DNA from: Bacillota bacterium | Lineage (GTDB): Bacteria > Bacillota > Clostridia > Christensenellales > Aristaeellaceae | Assembly (NCBI GenBank): GCA_023460055.1 | Contig: JAEWRJ010000002.1 | Coordinates: 1-39,340 of the forward strand | Length of the DNA: 39,340 nucleotides | Direction of reading: 5' to 3' | Shown: piece after piece, positions 38,825 to 39,340 of the stretch | Position numbering within the stretch: position 1 is the stretch's first letter | Layout of the letters: each line of letters begins with the position of its first letter | Position numbers and translations under genes: made by a program | The notes under the pieces: generated by a model | Database searches by the model: none | The model's input: only the letters and a program-made list of their open reading frames with translations | What the model was told of the DNA's origin: nothing

Positions 38825-39340
38825 TCACATAATTCTCCCTGCGCTGGCGCAATCCATCCAGCGGAAGCAGCAGGTCATTTCACCCTGTTCATTTTGATAG
38901 AAAGGCAACTTTTCACAGCTTAATTCAGGGATATCTTCGATCCGTTCCTCTGCAAAATCCGTCAGGCGAAGCCGCGCGGACTCAAAGCGCGCGATCAGAC
39001 CGCCCAGGCGAAGGTCGATCACCTCAAAGCCGAAAGGTTCATTGGTCTGCATCCACAGCGTTCTGGACGCATCCTTATAGGCATAGAGCGCCGAAATGAC
39101 ATCCTCTGTGCTGTCAGCCAGATGCCTTGCCGCTTCCCTGTCCTTTGCGCGGACAGCGCCTGCCGCGTCACGATGGAAGGCGGATTTCAGGGCCATCAGA
39201 TGCGCCAGCTTCCGGTAGAAATCATAGAAAGCCTCCATCCCTTCTGGTCCTTTATCCAGGCTGCTGAAAAAGCTGTCCAGTTCTCTGTAATGAGCGGCAA
39301 CTTCAATGCCCTCATAATCCTTTTCCATCAGCGGCAGCAG
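38825..39340 (-). CDS. Family 20 glycoside hydrolase, C-terminal part
   Basis: Open to the right edge of the window; about 171 residues are visible. The sequence FGFEVIDLRLGGLIARFESARLR and the helical region before it (YKDASRTLWMQTNEP) resemble the C-terminal region of GH20 beta-N-acetylhexosaminidases of the clostridial exo-type, which lies beyond the catalytic barrel. No catalytic residues are in view. It ends about 13 bp before the -35 of the tyrS promoter, and no terminator is obvious in that gap. Identification is tentative because the catalytic domain lies outside the window. Confidence 0.6.
   Translation of the reverse strand: MLPLMEKDYEGIEVAAHYRELDSFFSSLDKGPEGMEAFYDFYRKLAHLMALKSAFHRDAAGAVRAKDREAARHLADSTEDVISALYAYKDASRTLWMQTNEPFGFEVIDLRLGGLIARFESARLRLTDFAEERIEDIPELSCEKLPFYQNEQGEMTCCFRWMDCASAGRIM

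Overview
The window looks like a chromosomal contig from a fairly GC-rich anaerobic member of the Clostridia (Bacillota), probably a gut or rumen lineage. This rests on strong GGAGG ribosome-binding sites, TTGACA-N17-TATAAT-type promoters, a T-box leader, a LoaP-like NusG paralogue, a CpsB/C/D-type polysaccharide module and small clostridial families (DUF1858, DUF1667, PepV). I assign no genus.

Layout. (1) 1-320, minus strand: start of proS behind a compact T-box leader and a promoter, with a perfect 21-bp inverted repeat bracketing the promoter. (2) 317-524: array of small variable hairpins joined by TAATGCAGC linkers. (3) 523-4011: GDP-fucose branch (manC, fcl, gmd), with an AraC-type regulator upstream. 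(4) 5.1-8.0 kb: decay zone with a papain-like gene split by a 1637-bp IS element, a small unknown gene and a VanZ gene with an in-frame stop. (5) 8.1-17.97 kb: AT-rich surface-polysaccharide cassette: flippase, two O-acetyltransferases (each with a 7-G tract, one out of frame), glycosyltransferases, two LicD proteins and a polymerase. (6) 17.97-18.68 kb: gene-free, tandem repeats. (7) 18.68-27.1 kb: regulatory and assembly genes, all on the minus strand: LoaP-like antiterminator, LCP transferase, a secreted protein, CpsC, CpsD, a four-helix-bundle protein, CpsB and a WbaP-like initiating transferase. Nearly every gap here is filled with a 7-bp repeat (AATGCTG) interspersed with small hairpins of different sequence. 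(8) 27.5-30.3 kb: eno and an unknown gene. (9) 30.4-30.85 kb: tRNA-Leu, tRNA-Thr, tRNA-Pro. (10) 31.2-37.4 kb, plus strand: housekeeping operon (membrane protein, rsuA, rsmC-like, malY-like, pepV, DUF1667, manA). (11) 37.4-39.3 kb, minus strand: frameshifted tyrS behind a peptide-type attenuator, then the end of a GH20 gene.

How it works together. ManA, ManC, Gmd and Fcl make GDP-mannose and GDP-fucose (phosphomannomutase is not in the window). The WbaP-like enzyme starts the repeat unit on the lipid carrier. Glycosyltransferases, LicD proteins and acetyltransferases build and decorate it, Wzx and Wzy export and polymerise it, CpsB/C/D control length, and LCP attaches it to the wall. The LoaP-like protein at the head of the locus probably lets polymerase read through hairpins across about 26 kb.

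Most interesting: the hairpin-linker arrays, which also encode N-terminal extensions of two proteins and abut hairpins that embrace stop codons; a classical tyrosine leader-peptide attenuator before tyrS where a T-box would be expected; G7 tracts in both acetyltransferases; and an invertible-looking 3' end of cpsD. Three genes carry apparent single-base or nonsense lesions, so sequencing or assembly error must be kept in mind.
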